From Pseudanabaena sp. BC1403 (GTDB taxonomy: Bacteria > Cyanobacteriota > Cyanobacteriia > Pseudanabaenales > Pseudanabaenaceae), in assembly GCF_002914585.1 (NCBI RefSeq), contig NZ_PDDM01000006.1, positions 62,001 through 126,000 of the forward strand: a DNA stretch of 64,000 nt, in the 5' to 3' direction. Shown piece after piece: positions 27,012 through 36,051 of this stretch; position 1 is the first letter of the stretch, and every line of letters begins with the position of its first letter. The position numbers were made by a program, and so were the translations under genes. The notes below the pieces were generated by a model. That model was not told where the DNA came from. It made no database searches and saw only the letters and a list, made by a program, of their open reading frames with translations.

Positions 27012-30000
27012 ATGTTGGAACCTTCTCTAGCCGTGATAACTCAAGACTCGACCATTGCAGAAACCACCGAAACACCATCATTGAAGGTTCCAGATCTTTC
27101 TTTAGCTAAAACAAATCAAGACTATATTGGCGAGACTCTTAGCGATGATGACTTCGCGCCAACCGATAGTTTTGTTAGCCGTCACATTGGCGCAAGTTCT
27201 TTAGAAATTCAGCAAATGCTTACAGCGATTGGCTGTGATTCTATCGATGAGATGATTGCCAAGACTGTGCCTGATGCTATCAGAATTAAGCAGCCATTGC
27301 AGCTAGGGGAAGCAAGAGGAGAATATGAACTATTGCAAGAACTGAAGGCGATCGCTTCCAAAAATCAAGTATGGCGATCCTATATTGGTACTGGCTATTA
27401 CAACTGCATTACGCCGCCAATTATTCAGCGTAATATTTTGGAAAACCCTGGTTGGTATACCCAGTACACACCTTATCAAGCCGAGATTGCTCAAGGAAGA
27501 TTGGAAGCTCTGCTTAATTTCCAAACCATGATTATCGATTTAACGGGTTTAGAAATTGCTAATGCTTCTCTCTTAGATGAAGGAACTGCCGCCGCCGAGG
27601 CGATGACAATGGCAGCAGGACTAGCTAAGAACAAGGGTAGTAAATTCTTTGTTTCCGCCGATTGTCATCCACAGACGATCGCAGTGGTTAAAACCCGTGC
27701 AATTCCTTTGGGAATAGAAGTAGTTATTGCTAAACACGATCAGTTTGAATTTGATAAACAATATTTTGGGGCTTTATTTCAATATCCCGCTAGCGATGGC
27801 GCGATCTATGATTACAGTAAATGTATTACTCAAATTCACGCGCATGGCGGTTTGGCGATCGTGGCAGCGGATTTATTAGCACTAACATTGATTAAGGCTC
27901 CTGCTGAGCTTGGTGCGGATATTGCGATCGGCAGTGCTCAAAGATTTGGAGTTCCCTTTGGCTATGGCGGACCTCATGCTGCTTACATGGCAACCAAGGA
28001 AGCCTACAAACGTCAAATGCCAGGACGCATGATTGGAGTTTCTAAAGATGTGCATGGTCGTCCTGCTCTACGTTTGGCACTACAAACTCGCGAGCAGCAT
28101 ATCCGCCGAGACAAGGCAACCAGTAACATTTGCACTGCTCAAGTATTGCTAGCAATCATGGCGAGTATGTACGCGGTTTACCACGGTGCAGAAGGCTTAC
28201 AGCGAATTGCTAAGCGTGTCAATCTGTTAACTGCAACCCTTGCCCAATCCCTAGAGAAGTTAGGTCATACTGTTTCCCATCAAGCCTTTTTCGATACGAT
28301 TCGGGTTGAGTTAAATGGAATCTCTAGCGATGAAATCAGAACTAGAGCCGCTGCTAAACAGATTAATTTGCGTTACTTCGCCGATGGTGCGATCGCAATT
28401 AGCCTCGATGAAACCGTCTCTAAGCAAGATTTACTAGATCTAATGGCTATATTTTCTGGAGATCAATTAGGAATTACGAATTACGAATTACGAGTTCCTG
28501 AGGATCAATTCCCAATTCGTAATTCCCAATTCGTAATTCCCAATTCCCTAATTCGTAATTCTCCCTACCTCACCCATCCCGTATTCAATTCCTACCATTC
28601 CGAATCAGAACTACTTCGCTATATTTATCGTCTGCAATCAAAAGACTTATCGCTAACTACATCCATGATCCCTCTGGGTTCCTGCACGATGAAGTTGAAC
28701 GCAACTTCAGAAATGCTGCCAGTTACTTGGGCAGAATTTGGTAATATCCATCCATTCGCGCCTTTAGAGCAAACTCAAGGCTATCAAGTTCTATTTAAAC
28801 AGCTAGAAAATTGGCTAGCTGAAATCACAGGCTTTGCGGGTGTATCGCTCCAGCCCAATGCAGGCTCACAAGGTGAATATGCAGGTTTGTTAACAATTCG
28901 CGAATACCACCAACATCGCGGTCAAACTAATCGTCATATTTGCTTGATTCCGACTTCAGCACATGGCACAAATCCCGCTAGTGCAGTCATGGCTGGAATG
29001 AAAGTCGTCACGGTGAACTGTGACAATGAAGGGAATATTGATATTGATGACTTAAAGTCTAAAGCCGAAAAGTATCAGCATGAACTTGCCGCGCTAATGG
29101 TCACCTATCCTTCTACTCACGGAGTATTTGAAGAAGCAATTAAGGATATTTGCGACACCATTCACTATTACGGTGGACAGGTGTATATGGATGGTGCAAA
29201 TATGAATGCTCAAGTTGGTCTCTGTCGCCCAGGGGATATTGGTGCAGATGTATGCCATTTAAACTTGCACAAGACCTTCTGTATTCCTCATGGCGGTGGA
29301 GGACCTGGGATGGGACCAATTTGTGTTGCTCCTCAGCTAGTTCCATTTCTGCCTAAACATCCTTTTAACGGAGAGCCAGAGCAAACCACAATTTCGGCAG
29401 CTCCTTGGGGTAGTGCTAGTATTCTCACAATTTCATGGGTGTATATTGCGCTGATGGGAGCGAAGGGTTTAAAACTTGCTACTGAAGTCGCGATCTTGAA
29501 TGCTAACTATATGGCTCAACGGCTTGCACCACATTATCCAATTCTCTACACGGGCAAAAATGGCTTAGTTGCCCATGAATGCATTATTGATTTACATGAT
29601 TGCAAAGCGATCGCAGGGATCGAGGTGGATGATGTTGCTAAGCGGCTTATGGATTATGGATTTCATGCTCCCACGATGTCTTGGCCAGTTGCAGGAACAA
29701 TGATGATCGAGCCAACGGAAAGTGAATCGAAAGCGGAACTCGATCGCTTCTGTGATGCGATGATTTCTATCAAAGAAGAAGTCAATGCGATCGCTGCTGG
29801 AGATATGGATAAACTCGATAATCCGCTAAAAAATGCTCCTCACACTGCTGAGACGCTTCTTGCTGATTTGTGGAACCATCCCTATACACGCAATCAAGCT
29901 GCTTATCCTGCGCCTTGGCTCAAGGATCATAAGTTCTGGACAAGTGTTGGACGCATTGATAATGCATTTGGAGATCGCAATTTTGTATGTTCTTGTTTAC

Positions 30001-30020
30001 CGATAGAAGCTTACGAATAG
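27012..30020 (+). CDS. gcvP: glycine dehydrogenase (decarboxylating), P-protein
   Basis: The PLP-dependent P-protein of the glycine cleavage system, important for photorespiratory glycine. The 1002-residue fused form carries both halves, with the PLP lysine K754 in [18 protein letters not shown] and the glycine-rich loop after it. Residues about 487-517 are an in-frame insertion encoded by a palindromic AATTACGAATT-type repeat (28470-28562). It falls between the two halves, before [15 protein letters not shown]. No glycine riboswitch is visible upstream. Monocistronic. Confidence 0.95.
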   Translation: MLEPSLAVITQDSTIAETTETPSLKVPDLSLAKTNQDYIGETLSDDDFAPTDSFVSRHIGASSLEIQQMLTAIGCDSIDEMIAKTVPDAIRIKQPLQLGEARGEYELLQELKAIASKNQVWRSYIGTGYYNCITPPIIQRNILENPGWYTQYTPYQAEIAQGRLEALLNFQTMIIDLTGLEIANASLLDEGTAAAEAMTMAAGLAKNKGSKFFVSADCHPQTIAVVKTRAIPLGIEVVIAKHDQFEFDKQYFGALFQYPASDGAIYDYSKCITQIHAHGGLAIVAADLLALTLIKAPAELGADIAIGSAQRFGVPFGYGGPHAAYMATKEAYKRQMPGRMIGVSKDVHGRPALRLALQTREQHIRRDKATSNICTAQVLLAIMASMYAVYHGAEGLQRIAKRVNLLTATLAQSLEKLGHTVSHQAFFDTIRVELNGISSDEIRTRAAAKQINLRYFADGAIAISLDETVSKQDLLDLMAIFSGDQLGITNYELRVPEDQFPIRNSQFVIPNSLIRNSPYLTHPVFNSYHSESELLRYIYRLQSKDLSLTTSMIPLGSCTMKLNATSEMLPVTWAEFGNIHPFAPLEQTQGYQVLFKQLENWLAEITGFAGVSLQPNAGSQGEYAGLLTIREYHQHRGQTNRHICLIPTSAHGTNPASAVMAGMKVVTVNCDNEGNIDIDDLKSKAEKYQHELAALMVTYPSTHGVFEEAIKDICDTIHYYGGQVYMDGANMNAQVGLCRPGDIGADVCHLNLHKTFCIPHGGGGPGMGPICVAPQLVPFLPKHPFNGEPEQTTISAAPWGSASILTISWVYIALMGAKGLKLATEVAILNANYMAQRLAPHYPILYTGKNGLVAHECIIDLHDCKAIAGIEVDDVAKRLMDYGFHAPTMSWPVAGTMMIEPTESESKAELDRFCDAMISIKEEVNAIAAGDMDKLDNPLKNAPHTAETLLADLWNHPYTRNQAAYPAPWLKDHKFWTSVGRIDNAFGDRNFVCSCLPIEAYE
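28470..28562. repeat. palindromic AATTACGAATT repeat inside gcvP
   Basis: Left arm has three tandem GAATTAC units (28470-28494). The right arm (28508-28562) has AATTCGTAATTCCC units in the opposite sense. Translated in frame it gives [13 protein letters not shown] and then [17 protein letters not shown]. Such NYELR/NSQF strings are typical of cyanobacterial intergenic repeats rather than protein domains. Confidence 0.9.
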
Positions 30021-30078
30021 CCTAAACCAAAACAAGAATTGCGGTGCTTCGCGCCGCAATTCTTGTTTTGGTTTAGGC
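30020..30078. terminator. bidirectional terminator gcvP/cpeR
   Basis: A 27-bp stem GCCTAAACCAAAACAAGAAT... with one mismatch around TTCG, between the convergent gcvP and cpeR stop codons. Confidence 0.75.
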
Positions 30079-30438
30079 TTGATCATCAAATCTAGTCCGA
30101 AAATTTCCATACTTAATCCAATATTGCTTAAGTTGGTGATGAGGAGTATGCAAACTAGCTTTGGAACGATAGAGTAGTACTTGACGGTGATCGCCCATCC
30201 AAATCTTACCGACAGGCTCGACAGATATTACAGTTCCACCCAAAGCAGAAACACACTCTCCAAACCGCTCAACAGCACTATAGTCAACACTTTCAAACAC
30301 AAAGAAATTACCCGAACAAATTAAATGCCGGCTGCGAATCCAGCATTGCATTTTCTTTTGCGCTTCTGGTGGCAGCATTTTGGCTTCATTTGACTCTAAT
30401 TGGATTTCAGGAAGTTTGTAAGACAGTTGGGACTTCAT
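30073..30438 (-). CDS. cpeR: phycoerythrin activator CpeR
   Basis: A 121-residue protein with the block KKMQCWIRSRHLICSGNFFV and, later, EPVGKIWMGDHRQVLLYRSK and QYWIKYGNFRTRF. This matches CpeR as I remember it, the activator needed for cpeBA expression in Fremyella, where it is the last gene of cpeCDESTR. Here too it follows cpeT, overlapping it by about 32 nt. I take the ATG at 30438; the frame is open to 30462. It lacks any DNA-binding motif I can see, as is known for the family. Confidence 0.8.
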   Translation of the reverse strand: MKSQLSYKLPEIQLESNEAKMLPPEAQKKMQCWIRSRHLICSGNFFVFESVDYSAVERFGECVSALGGTVISVEPVGKIWMGDHRQVLLYRSKASLHTPHHQLKQYWIKYGNFRTRFDDQA

Positions 30439-31030
30439 TGGCAAAGCTCTCCCTTTTTTCAAATCTTAATGGACCAGTAGTGGAACCCCAAACTTGCTTG
30501 TGGGTATTAATATCTAAGCCTTTATCAAGACTTAACCAAGTTGTTTCCGTAACTTCGACATAGCTATCGAGATAGGTTTGACAGCCATTCTTCTCAATGA
30601 AGCAACTATTCCCCTCAACTCCGCCGATAAAGCGATCGCCATCTCGTTTAAATACCATTGAGCAGTTATAGCGTCGCTCAATTGCATCAGTTGAGATAGT
30701 TTTGAGAATATCTAAATTGCGCCCTGAGCCTGCATAAAACATGGCATTTTTGAGGCTGAAGTTTTCGATATAGATATGATCATCGCGCTCGACTAGGCGA
30801 TGCACACCTTGCCGATAGGGAGTCCAGAGGTCATAGTCATATACCTGTTCGGAATAAAGACCTATTCCTGAGAAGAACTCAAATGGTAAGGGACGAAAAA
30901 AGATATGAATATGGGCGTAATCTTTTGGGCTAGCCGATGCTTGCTGATAATTGCTAAAGTCACCTGCCATCCATTGCGCAAGGATAAGCAAATCACTAGA
31001 GATCGCTTCAGATTTATCTATCAGATTCAT
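30407..31030 (-). CDS. cpeT: chromophore lyase CpcT/CpeT family
   Basis: A 207-residue T-type bilin lyase or chaperone. It has ILAQWMAGDFSNYQQA, HIHIFFRPLPFEFFSGIGLYSEQ, YRQGVHRL and CSMVFKRDGDRFIGGVEGNSC in the family order. T-type lyases attach or deliver bilin for the Cys-155-type site of phycobiliprotein beta subunits. The position between cpeS and cpeR in a cpeC-led cluster favours CpeT over CpcT; the sequence alone does not settle it. Confidence 0.85.
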   Translation of the reverse strand: MNLIDKSEAISSDLLILAQWMAGDFSNYQQASASPKDYAHIHIFFRPLPFEFFSGIGLYSEQVYDYDLWTPYRQGVHRLVERDDHIYIENFSLKNAMFYAGSGRNLDILKTISTDAIERRYNCSMVFKRDGDRFIGGVEGNSCFIEKNGCQTYLDSYVEVTETTWLSLDKGLDINTHKQVWGSTTGPLRFEKRESFANEVPTVLQTS

Positions 31031-31053
31031 AAATATTTATTAATCTTTTGATT

Positions 31054-31195
31054 TTAGAAACTATTTAAGAATTACTTTCTGGCGCTAAAAGCTCTATGAG
31101 ATTCCCCTCAATCACCCTTTGTAGAGAGCGAAGCTATTAAATTCTCCCCCTTCTACCAAAAAGAGGGTCTGGGGGGATCGAAAGCAATTCTTACA
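31054..31195. mobile_element. family F MITE-like element, decayed copy
   Basis: Left end TTTAGAAACTATTTAAGAATT then ACTTTCTGGCGCTAAAAGCTC, an interior CCCCTCAATCACCC...GAGGGTCTGGGGGGATC pair, and a truncated right end (CAATTCTTA). A better preserved copy is at 60152-60302. It lies between cpeS and cpeT. A separate hairpin (AATTGCGTTGGGTGCGC and complement, about 31334-31370) follows. Confidence 0.75.
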
Positions 31196-31423
31196 GCAGT
31201 GTTCGAGCAAACGCGCCACAAAAAGTGTCACAGGGAGAAGCCCTGTAATGCGCTTTATATTCTATTTGTGGTGGACTTGAAAGCAAATTGCAGTAAATAG
31301 ATTCTTAGGTATTGCTGCAAAGTAATTTTTGAGTAATTGCGTTGGGTGCGCAAAACGCCCAACGCACAATTACATTGCATAAATACCCGACTTCAAAATC
31401 GACAATACATTGCAAGATCTATT

Positions 31424-31957
31424 CTAATTTTTGGGTGTTTGACGAATTTCTGAAGAGAAGGAAGCAGTGATCACACCAGTGCCTGTATTAGTTTTAATCA
31501 ATGACACCCGACAACGCAGATTTGGATTAACAAACCAGATTTTTTCCTCAGCGGCGGCGCGATCGTAGGACGTGATTAACACAAATGTTCCATCATCGGT
31601 GAAACTATATTCACCAATGGCAGGCATTTCTTCAGCATATCCACGTTCGCGGAGGAGTTTGCCGCAATTTGGGCGATCGCTATCAGGAATTGGGATCAAA
31701 ACGCAATTACCTTTAACCGCTTCGCTATCTTCCCAATCAGATTGCCCTTCCCAAGCCATCCGAAAAGGTGATACAGCGGTTTGCGGATCGACATCATTAG
31801 CTTTGCAAAGTTCAATCACTTCTGGCGCATCAATTGAGAGAGAAGTAATATCAATCTCAGATTGGACGGCTTCAAAATGTCCGAAGGCTAAATGATGAGC
31901 GCTGCGTTGCGATCGCCAATTGCCGATCGAATTGCATACAAATTCTTGAATGTCCAT
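31424..31957 (-). CDS. cpeS: phycobiliprotein lyase CpeS/CpcS family
   Basis: A 177-residue S-type lyase, a lipocalin-like barrel that attaches bilins to Cys-82/84 of phycobiliproteins. It starts MDIQEFVCNSIGNWRSQRSAHHLAF, the standard S-type opening, and has the MAWEGQSDWE and YSFTDDGTFVLITSYDRA strands. Its ATG overlaps the stop of the upstream CpcD-domain gene by one base, so translation is coupled. Confidence 0.88.
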   Translation of the reverse strand: MDIQEFVCNSIGNWRSQRSAHHLAFGHFEAVQSEIDITSLSIDAPEVIELCKANDVDPQTAVSPFRMAWEGQSDWEDSEAVKGNCVLIPIPDSDRPNCGKLLRERGYAEEMPAIGEYSFTDDGTFVLITSYDRAAAEEKIWFVNPNLRCRVSLIKTNTGTGVITASFSSEIRQTPKN

Positions 31958-32838
31958 TAACTTTTTGGCTGCTTTGGCGCTCTGGGTGATTTGGTGTCAC
32001 TTTTGGGTTTATTAAAACCATGTCCTGATTTACTCGAGTTTCTGGGCGCTTTTACCTTTGCCAAGGGTGCGCTTGGTTCTTGAGATTCAGTTTTAGGAGG
32101 TGTTGGTGAAGTTTCTTCAGATATAGTCTTGAGGCTTGTCTCTGGAATAATTGCACTGATTGACTCAACAACAATTTCTGGCTCAGATTTTAAAACTTGC
32201 TCAGATACTGTAATTGTTTCAGCTATTGAGATTGGGGCTTGAGCTTGAGAGATACTATCTTGTTTACTAGATCCATGACTGGCTTTAGTAGTCGCTTTCG
32301 TCTTTTTGGAGCTAGTCGTTGATTCAGAGGTGTTTTTTTTCTTCTTGGGAGTAACTACCTGTGATGGTGCTGAGATAGTTTCTGAACTAGCTTCAGAAAC
32401 CTCTTTAGAATTAATCTCTGAGATGGTCTGAGAAGTAGGTTCAGGAAAGGCTCCTGACGTTATTTCATCAACCTCAACAGCTCCATTTTCTAGAGTCTCA
32501 GCAATAGGCTGTTCAACAGATTTTTTAGGTGATTTTTTAGGTGAGATCTCATGATGAACTGCAAGAATGGGTTCATTGATTTGCTCAGAAGCAGTATCTT
32601 CAGGATTGACCTTTAATACTTCAAGCTGAGGATGAATAGATACATTAATAATCTTGCCACCAAGTCGCTGGATTGTTTGTAGCTTTCTAGAAAGGGAACT
32701 GTAGGGAACAATAACTGTATGAGTTGTAGCGCCTTGAAGTCTTTCTGTGAAATTGCCACCTGTAAATTCAATCAAGAAGCGGCGACTGTTGTAAGCACCA
32801 AAGTTTGTGCTAGCAGTATTAATGTCTAAACTTTTCAT
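31957..32838 (-). CDS. CpcD-domain protein with long disordered tail
   Basis: A 293-residue protein in the position where Fremyella carries cpeE. Residues about 16-75 form a CpcD-like linker domain (RRFLIEFTGGNFTERLQ, VIVPYSSLSRKLQTIQRLGGKIINVSI). From about residue 80 to the end it is low complexity: acidic S/E/T/P stretches with a basic KKKK-S/T patch near 165-190 and a basic C-terminus (about 255-293). There is no Pfam00427-type rod-linker domain. I know no described linker with this architecture. A phycoerythrin rod cap or a scaffold for the lyases are both possible. Coupled to cpeS. Confidence 0.75.
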   Translation of the reverse strand: MKSLDINTASTNFGAYNSRRFLIEFTGGNFTERLQGATTHTVIVPYSSLSRKLQTIQRLGGKIINVSIHPQLEVLKVNPEDTASEQINEPILAVHHEISPKKSPKKSVEQPIAETLENGAVEVDEITSGAFPEPTSQTISEINSKEVSEASSETISAPSQVVTPKKKKNTSESTTSSKKTKATTKASHGSSKQDSISQAQAPISIAETITVSEQVLKSEPEIVVESISAIIPETSLKTISEETSPTPPKTESQEPSAPLAKVKAPRNSSKSGHGFNKPKSDTKSPRAPKQPKS

Positions 32839-33205
32839 GTCAAACTCATCCTAGCGATCATAAAAATGCGATCGCGCATCAAAAATATTTTATCTAAACA
32901 ATCCATATTAACGCGATCTGCAACTAAAAGGCTGGAACCTTTATTTTCCGTATTGAGTTGATCGATTTTTGGGATTCTGAATAGTTCATACAGCCTAAAA
33001 TCAATAGCTCACAAATAGTTACACATCTCGTTATATTAATTACTCTGTAAAGATGTCTCTGAGGATAAGCTCTTTAAATCAGCAGTATTAAAAGAAAGAT
33101 TACTTAACAATCTTTCTTTTAATACTGTGTCAGCTGCGTACCAATCAACATAGCAAGAATTGCTTAGAGGGCTAGAAGGTGCACCTCTTTACAATCAGCC
33201 TGCAA
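32839..33205. other. gap between cpeD and the CpcD-domain gene
   Basis: A 367-bp gap inside the phycoerythrin cluster. It has a strong hairpin CAGTATTAAAAGAAAGATT with its complement (33083-33128) downstream of cpeD, which may end or attenuate the linker transcript. The remainder, including an AT-rich stretch before 32838, could hold a second promoter. Confidence 0.6.
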
Positions 33206-33955
33206 TTAAACAATTTCAGTAATGCTAACGATCTTCCCAGAAGTGCGGTTAATCCGTTGGATTTGGGGAGTCATCTTGCTTGCCGAAACGGTGTACTCGA
33301 TGGAGCTGACGCGACGACGAGTATCGAATTTTGAACCAGATACCAAAATCTTGAAGCGTTTCTCTGTGCCAGAACCGATGACGGTCGATGTCGAAGGCTT
33401 AATGACACTGGTGCTGTTGGTAGCGACAGCATATACAAGCTGTGAGGCTTGGACAGAGCTATCAACTTGAGCTGCGCCGCGATCGAGTGCAAACATGCGA
33501 TTGTAGCCAATTTGCTTGGCATTACTGGCGCTGCTTGTACCGCGATTGTAAGGTACAACGTTTTCACCAAAGGCTGTTTGATACTCATCACTATCGACAT
33601 AGGAGTCGATTTCTGCGTCATAGCCTTCAGCTACGGCTCGAACGATATGCGCCGAAACTTCAGTCTGATCTTGAGGAGCACGACCCAAAAGATGCATAAA
33701 GTTAAGTTCCACAAAACGATATGGAGCACAGGATGTGAAGTAGCGATCGCGATAAAAATCAGATTTTGCAACTGCGCGTACAAATTCACGCACGGTGATC
33801 GAGCGATCGGTGAGCTTAGACTCTGCTGAGGTCAAGCGCTCACTTTCCATAACATGCGGATTGCCCAAAACTTGTTTATAAACTGCACGAATAACAGTTT
33901 GGACATCTTCCAAGCTGCTATTTGGCCACAATTCGATAGCTGTTAAAGTTGCCAT
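33206..33955 (-). CDS. cpeD: phycoerythrin rod linker CpeD
   Basis: A 249-residue rod linker. Residues about 10-150 are a PBS linker polypeptide domain (TVIRAVYKQVLGNPHVMESERL, ELNFMHLLGRAPQD, YDAEIDSYVDSDEY, FGENVVPY). The CpcD domain follows at the C-terminus (KRFKILVSGSKFD...TPQIQRINRTSGKIVSITEIV). It places phycoerythrin hexamers in the outer rod. The second position after cpeC and the length fit CpeD; CpeE is the alternative. Confidence 0.85.
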   Translation of the reverse strand: MATLTAIELWPNSSLEDVQTVIRAVYKQVLGNPHVMESERLTSAESKLTDRSITVREFVRAVAKSDFYRDRYFTSCAPYRFVELNFMHLLGRAPQDQTEVSAHIVRAVAEGYDAEIDSYVDSDEYQTAFGENVVPYNRGTSSASNAKQIGYNRMFALDRGAAQVDSSVQASQLVYAVATNSTSVIKPSTSTVIGSGTEKRFKILVSGSKFDTRRRVSSIEYTVSASKMTPQIQRINRTSGKIVSITEIV

Positions 33956-34045
33956 AAATCTCCTTTTAAATAAGTTGATATTAGGATTCAGAATTAGTGA
34001 GGCAAAGCATCGCTAATCCTTCTAAAAAAAGTTTTTAATCAAATG

Positions 34046-34078
34046 TTGAATAGTTAACGCATTACATTAACTATTCAA
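34046..34078. promoter_or_regulatory. hairpin between cpeC and cpeD
   Basis: Perfect 12-bp stem TTGAATAGTTAA/TTAACTATTCAA with a 9-nt loop, 10 bp downstream of the cpeC stop. It has no U run, so it may stabilise the cpeC transcript or act as a processing site. Confidence 0.5.
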
Positions 34079-34088
34079 TGAAGAACAA

Positions 34089-34949
34089 TTACACAGCAGT
34101 GATGCTGGCAATTACGCCGCCTTGTTGGTGGATGCGTTGGTATTCTTGAGAAAGTTGGTCGAAAGCCACCAAATAAACTTTGTTGCTACGACGGAACTTG
34201 GAAATGCTATTGACAGACTTAGCACGGTAGCCAGTGACTTCAATACGGTAAACCTTGCTGTTAGGAGTACCAAATGAACCACGACGGGTCAAAGGTGCAT
34301 CAGCAGGATTACGGAAGGTTGCGCCATTGCCAGAAGGTGAAATGACAGCAGTAGCAGTGGGGTTGATCACCAATGAATTAAGCTTGGGTGTAATCCCTGA
34401 CAGATCGCCCTTGAGGCTGCTGCTAGCCGCGCCGCGCACCAATTCAAAAGTATGCGTAAACTGCACCATACTCTGACAAGCTTCGGTCTTATAGCCACGG
34501 ATATAAGGAACGAAGTTTTCGCCAAAGGTATTTTGGTACTCATCGCTATCAATGTAGGTGTCGATATCAGCAGCAAATCCTTTGGTGTCAAGAGTTGTGC
34601 TGTGTCCGCGCATTTCTTCGAGGTCTAGTGGTGGACGACCTAGTAGATGGCGGAAGTTAAGCTCGATCGCACGATAGCGTGGGCAGTTTGAGAAGAAGCG
34701 TGTCATGTATAGATCAGATTTGGCGACGGCTCTGACAAATTCACGGACACTCAATTCACCGCGCTTGAATTGGGATTCAGGAACGGTGAGTCTTTCGCTC
34801 TCCATTACATAGGCATTGCCCAATACTTGACGATAGACAGCAAGAATGATCGTTTCGGTTTCTCCTGAAGATTGACCGAGTACCGATTCAATAGGAGGAG
34901 TTTCATCAAACAGGCTGACACCCAAGCGTGAAGCTGGTCCAAAAGGCAT
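34089..34949 (-). CDS. cpeC: phycoerythrin rod linker CpeC
   Basis: A 286-residue linker joining the first phycoerythrin hexamer to the rod. It opens MPFGPASRLGVSLFDETPP, as I recall for CpeC. It has the PBS linker domain (VYRQVLGNAYVMESERL, IELNFRHLLGRPPLDLEEM, FGENFVPYIRGY) and a C-terminal CpcD domain (KVYRIEVTGYRAK...YQRIHQQGGVIASITAV). First gene of the cpe linker/lyase cluster, with candidate regulatory repeats upstream. Confidence 0.92.
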   Translation of the reverse strand: MPFGPASRLGVSLFDETPPIESVLGQSSGETETIILAVYRQVLGNAYVMESERLTVPESQFKRGELSVREFVRAVAKSDLYMTRFFSNCPRYRAIELNFRHLLGRPPLDLEEMRGHSTTLDTKGFAADIDTYIDSDEYQNTFGENFVPYIRGYKTEACQSMVQFTHTFELVRGAASSSLKGDLSGITPKLNSLVINPTATAVISPSGNGATFRNPADAPLTRRGSFGTPNSKVYRIEVTGYRAKSVNSISKFRRSNKVYLVAFDQLSQEYQRIHQQGGVIASITAV

Positions 34950-35056
34950 TACACAATATCTCCTGATTTAACGAAAGGATTTAATAAAAGTGTTTATGAA
35001 TTGGGCATTTCAGAAGCTATCCTAAGCAAATAATGCTTACTTGAGCCTCTAAATGG

Positions 35057-35125
35057 TTAAGGTTACTAGCGTAGTAATTTATACGCTTCGTTATAATCGA
35101 TTTTCGTATAAGTCCGTAACCTTAA
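35057..35125. promoter_or_regulatory. nested inverted repeats upstream of cpeC
   Basis: Outer pair TTAAGGTTAC (35057-35066) and GTAACCTTAA (35116-35125) are perfect 10-bp inverted repeats. The inner pair TATACG (35080-35085) and CGTATA (35105-35110) is nested inside. The block lies 108-176 bp before the cpeC start, in the expected control region. Confidence 0.5.
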
Positions 35126-35154
35126 TTATCAAGATTTGTGAATTTTGATCGGTT

Positions 35155-35172
35155 TTGCACAAGATTTACACA
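35155..35172. promoter_or_regulatory. L-box-like direct repeat upstream of cpeC
   Basis: TTGCACA (35155-35161), four bases, TTACACA (35166-35172). The L box bound by the chromatic-acclimation regulator RcaC in Fremyella is TTGCACA-N4-TTGCACA, so this matches 13 of 14 fixed positions with exact spacing. It is about 206 bp upstream of cpeC and reads on the strand opposite to cpeC. Confidence 0.55.
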
Positions 35173-35233
35173 ATCAAGTTTATTCAAACAAGGAAGAGTT
35201 GTTGCTGTGCAACGACTCTTCCTTGTTTGAATA

Positions 35234-35384
35234 AATAGGTAGCTACTCCCTTCCCAGCCAAAGATTAGCGTTGCGGCGCTTCGCGCCGCAACGCTAATCT
35301 TTGGCAAGTTAAATATAAGCATCCAAAAACCTGCACCTCTCGCTACGCAGGAGGTGCAGGTTTTTGGATGCTTAGCTACCTATT
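35234..35384. repeat. two-hairpin element with family C and D features
   Basis: Ends AATAGGTAGCTA (35234-35245) and TAGCTACCTATT (35373-35384) are perfect inverted repeats. Inside are CTCCCTTCCCAG and the stem CCAAAGATTAGCGTTGCGGC with its complement, then the stem GCATCCAAAAACCTGCACCTC with its complement. The right end reaches into the stop codon of the HEAT-repeat gene. A further hairpin AAACAAGGAAGAGT... lies just upstream at about 35185-35232. Confidence 0.75.
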
Positions 35385-36051
35385 TAGGTAAGCCTGCTTC
35401 TAAGGCTGCTGCGACTACATAGTGGTTTTCGTCTTTTTGGAGCTTAGCAAGTAGTGGCTTGGCTCTGAGATTAGAAGAGAGACTGAGGGTGGTAGCGGCT
35501 CGCCAGCGATCGCGCCAAAACTCGGCACTAGCTAATTCGGTCAGTAAATCTAAGGCATCGGATTCATATGGGCTTTTTAGCAGACTACCTAAAGCTAAAA
35601 TCGCCGTTTCTTTGACGGTTGGAGTCGGATCGAGCAGGGCTAGATTAATGGTGTTCAGCAAGATATCTGGGCGATCGCTATCCATCAAAATCGCCAGAAT
35701 CGTTTGACGGGTGAGCCAGTTTTGATTACGTTCAAATAAATTTTGGAGAAATGGTATTGAGCGATCGCCAAATTCAAACAGCGTATTTGCAATCTCGGAG
35801 ATCACGTTGTCATCCTTCTCTTGCTCTAATAGACTAATCAAAACTTGAAACGACTGTTCGGTGCGATGATTGCCTAAACCCATTACCGCAAAGCGCCGAC
35901 ATAAAAAATCAGTACTAATAGTTAGTCCTTGCAAAAATGGCACAACTTCGTCAGATGGGGCTTGTGACAACTCGTCAAGGGCTAACTTGCGATCATAAAT
36001 CGAACCACTGCGAAATAACAACTCTAGTTGAGCCAAGCGATCGCTATCCAT
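35380..36051 (-). CDS. HEAT-repeat protein of the PBS-lyase type
   Basis: A 223-residue all-helical protein built of HEAT-like repeats (RRFAVMGLGNHRTEQSFQVLISLLE, VKETAILALGSLLK, RWRAATTLSLSSNLRAKPLL). This repeat type occurs in bilin lyases and chaperones such as CpcE/F, CpeY/Z and NblB. Being next to the cpe cluster hints at a phycobiliprotein role, but similar proteins also occur in strains without phycoerythrin. It overlaps the upstream gene by 8 nt. Confidence 0.75.
   Translation of the reverse strand: MDSDRLAQLELLFRSGSIYDRKLALDELSQAPSDEVVPFLQGLTISTDFLCRRFAVMGLGNHRTEQSFQVLISLLEQEKDDNVISEIANTLFEFGDRSIPFLQNLFERNQNWLTRQTILAILMDSDRPDILLNTINLALLDPTPTVKETAILALGSLLKSPYESDALDLLTELASAEFWRDRWRAATTLSLSSNLRAKPLLAKLQKDENHYVVAAALEAGLPK

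Noticed and set aside
30462-31030. Calling the lyase cpcT rather than cpeT
   Set aside because: Sequence alone does not decide, but the flanking cpeS and cpeR and the cpeC/cpeD genes fit the phycoerythrin version better.
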